The notes under the pieces were generated by a model. That model ran no database searches and was not told the origin of the DNA. It saw only the letters and a program-made list of their open reading frames with translations. The position numbers and the translations under genes were made by a program. This document shows positions 15,740-17,309 of a DNA stretch of 17,309 bases, piece by piece. This DNA comes from an uncultured Clostridia bacterium (GTDB lineage: Bacteria > Bacillota > Clostridia > UMGS1810): the NCBI GenBank assembly GCA_937959315.1, contig CALGRC010000190.1, positions 1 to 17,309 of the forward strand, given 5' to 3'. Position 1 is the first letter of the stretch; every line of letters begins with the position of its first letter.

Positions 15740-16603
15740 ATGAAACGGTTCCGGCAATGGGTACATAGCGTACCTGCGCTTCACCGTCTTGATTTGCTGA
15801 TTGATAAATTTTTCGGCGACGACGTGCCGGGCCTGGCGGCCGAGCTGACCTTTTATCTGATCACCGCCTTTTTCCCATTTCTCATCCTGGTGCTGGCCAT
15901 CTTGTCTTTCACCCCGCTTACTGCAGAAGAAACGCTGTTCCGCTTGCTGCGCAATCTGCCAGAGGATGCTTACCAGCTTTTATACCATATGCTTACCAGC
16001 GTATCGCGCAGCCTGCCTATCATCCTGGTTGCCACAGCGATTGCATTATGGTCCATGTCCAGCGCCATCGGCACCATTGCAAAAGCCATCAACCGTTTTT
16101 ACCGGGTGGAAGAAAACCGCAATTTTATCAAAGTCCGTATCATGGGGATTATCTTTGCATTCCTTATTGCGCTATCCATTGTATTGTCCTTTGCCCTGCT
16201 TGTATTCGGTTCGCTCATTGGCCATGCGGTAGTACAATTTTTCCCCCAAGGCGGTACAATTTGGAATACCATACGGTTTGCTACAGCACTGATCCTCATT
16301 GCGCTGCTGTTTGGCACCCTTTACCGGTATATGCCAAACAAGCGCCTCCGGTTTGGGCTCATTGCCCCCGGCGCACTGTTTTCCTCCGCCGCCTGGGCAA
16401 CAGCCTCCCTGCTGTTTTCTTTCTACGTCAACAATTTCGCACGTTACCACATCCTTTATGGCAGCCTTGCAGGTATTGTTATCCTTGTCACTTGGCTGTA
16501 TATGACCAGCTATATCATCCTGCTCGGCGGCGGCCTCAACGCTATCCTATATTTGCGCCGACGGACCCGGCACAAACGCCGCAGGCAGAAAAAACGCCGG
16601 TGA
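15740..16603 (+). CDS. YihY/virulence factor BrkB family membrane protein
   Basis: Integral membrane protein of the YihY/BrkB (formerly RNase BN) family, 287 residues, with about six hydrophobic segments. The family signature near the N-terminus is present: DDVPGLAAELTFYLITAFFPF, residues about 28-48. A second conserved part is LYRYMPNKRLRFG and the following helices. The C-terminus is very basic (RRRTRHKRRRQKKRR) and probably cytoplasmic. The family's biochemical role is not settled; the old RNase BN label is known to be wrong. ATG at 15740 follows AAGGAGG with a 7-base spacer. A longer in-frame reading from 15677 is unlikely because it would start upstream of the -10 box. Confidence 0.93.
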   Translation: MKRFRQWVHSVPALHRLDLLIDKFFGDDVPGLAAELTFYLITAFFPFLILVLAILSFTPLTAEETLFRLLRNLPEDAYQLLYHMLTSVSRSLPIILVATAIALWSMSSAIGTIAKAINRFYRVEENRNFIKVRIMGIIFAFLIALSIVLSFALLVFGSLIGHAVVQFFPQGGTIWNTIRFATALILIALLFGTLYRYMPNKRLRFGLIAPGALFSSAAWATASLLFSFYVNNFARYHILYGSLAGIVILVTWLYMTSYIILLGGGLNAILYLRRRTRHKRRRQKKRR

Positions 16604-16629
16604 TGATGATTCCCTTTTTGCCAAACATA

Positions 16630-16638
16630 TGATATAAT
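16630..16638 (+). promoter_or_regulatory. Probable extended -10 promoter of comEC
   Basis: TGATATAAT is a perfect extended -10 element (TG-N-TATAAT, with TATAAT at 16633-16638). No good -35 is seen, which is usual for extended -10 promoters. The start would be near 16645, giving a leader of about 50 bases. comEC may also be read from the yihY transcript. Confidence 0.45.
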
Positions 16639-16647
16639 GATGGACAG

Positions 16648-16678
16648 GCAGTGCCCGGGATACCTCCCTGGCCTGAAA
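16648..16678 (+). repeat. Imperfect hairpin in the comEC leader
   Basis: CCCGGGA and TCCCTGG (one mismatch) flank a 4-base loop, with outer CAGG/CCTG pairs that close the stem around a left-side bulge. It sits between the predicted comEC transcript start and its ribosome site. No T run follows, so it is not a clear terminator. Function unknown. Confidence 0.35.
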
Positions 16679-16695
16679 ATGAACGGGGGATACAT

Positions 16696-17309
16696 ATGCG
16701 AAACCTGACTATAGCAATCCTAGCCTCTTACTTGCTTGGGATTCTGACATACAATGCTGCCCAATCTATTGATATGGCATTCTTACTGGCGGGCACCTTT
16801 TTGCTGGCGGCGGCCGCCAAAACCATAATTTCCAAAAAAATCATCACCCCGCTCGGCGTTATGTCAGTTTGCTTTGCCTTTGGGCTGCTTGGGACGTTCT
16901 TTTTTTCTGACCTGCCCCAAAAATCCTTTTATCCGCTGCTGGATCAACCCATTACCCTCACCGCCCGTTTGACAGACGTACCGGATTTTGACGGGGAAAA
17001 AAGCACCTATCAGGCACGGATGCTGACTGCGCGGACAGCAGACGGCACCATTCACCCGCTGAAAGAAAACGTCCTCATTTACAGCTACGGCGACCAGCCG
17101 CCGGCCGATAAGCAGTTTTACGACGTAGTAGAGTTTAAAACCACCCTGTCCCTGCCGCGGGAAGAGATGAACGAAGGCAACTTTGACTATGCGATGTATT
17201 TAAAAGGGAAAAATATTTTTGTGGTAGCGGAAACCAAAGAAGCAGTTATCACCAACCTTGGGCGCCAAAACGGTGACCATTCTATTTTAACCCCTGTGTA
17301 CACCTTCAA
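16696..17309 (+). CDS. comEC: ComEC competence channel protein, N-terminal part (cut by window edge)
   Basis: ComEC forms the inner-membrane channel that takes single-stranded DNA into the cell during natural transformation. The frame from ATG 16696 stays open for 204 codons to the right edge. Two to three hydrophobic segments occupy residues 1 to about 75. A soluble region follows, ending with PREEMNEGNFDYAMYLKGKN, the conserved N-terminal ComEC pattern (P...N.G.FDY..YL...). The channel domain and metallo-beta-lactamase domain would lie beyond the window. A GGGGGA ribosome site is 5 bases before the ATG. The start is 92 bases after the yihY stop. Presence of the 5' part does not show the organism is competent. 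Confidence 0.9.
   Translation, partial: MRNLTIAILASYLLGILTYNAAQSIDMAFLLAGTFLLAAAAKTIISKKIITPLGVMSVCFAFGLLGTFFFSDLPQKSFYPLLDQPITLTARLTDVPDFDGEKSTYQARMLTARTADGTIHPLKENVLIYSYGDQPPADKQFYDVVEFKTTLSLPREEMNEGNFDYAMYLKGKNIFVVAETKEAVITNLGRQNGDHSILTPVYTF

Noticed and set aside
1..17309. CRISPR arrays, tRNA/rRNA genes, insertion sequences, prophage or defence-system genes
   Set aside because: I looked on both strands and saw no regularly spaced repeats, cloverleaf-like tRNA sequence, transposase or integrase motifs, or defence domains. AddAB here is the housekeeping repair complex.

Overview
This is an ordinary-looking chromosomal window of about 50% G+C. It most likely comes from an anaerobic member of the Bacillota, class Clostridia. 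The markers are an oxygen-sensitive class III ribonucleotide reductase with its radical-SAM activase, AddAB instead of RecBCD, a type III glutamine synthetase, G-rich Shine-Dalgarno sites (AAGGGGG, AAGGAGG) and sigma-A-like promoters. The sequence alone does not support a genus. I see no rRNA, tRNA, CRISPR, insertion sequence or phage gene, and no gene-free stretch longer than about 190 bases.

Layout. (1) 1-2700, minus strand: nrdD-nrdG, which makes dNTPs without oxygen; nrdG is cut by the left edge. The unit has a clear promoter (TTGCAT-17-TATAAT) and two tandem NrdR boxes 31 bp apart just downstream of it. (2) 2728-10569, minus strand: a recombination-repair operon, addB-addA, followed by two unassigned small genes (a single-pass membrane protein with a coiled coil and a Pro/Gln-rich tail, and a coiled-coil zinc-ribbon protein). 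It ends at a strong intrinsic terminator. As written, addA is broken by one extra base near 5354-5356. (3) 10589-14645, minus strand: glnN, then a Na/phosphate symporter fused to a PhoU domain 43 bases downstream. glnN has its own promoter, and a weak hairpin follows the transporter. (4) 14676-15648, minus strand: an isolated kduI with its own promoter and terminator. (5) 15701 to the right edge, plus strand: a YihY/BrkB membrane protein, then the 5' part of comEC, cut by the right edge. kduI and yihY are divergent and share a 187-base intergenic region.

The genes are housekeeping functions: anaerobic nucleotide reduction, double-strand-break repair, nitrogen and phosphate uptake, uronate catabolism and DNA uptake. 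I found no convincing undescribed defence or mobile system. The points most worth a second look are the addA frameshift, the two unassigned proteins attached to the AddAB operon, and the NrdR operator pair.
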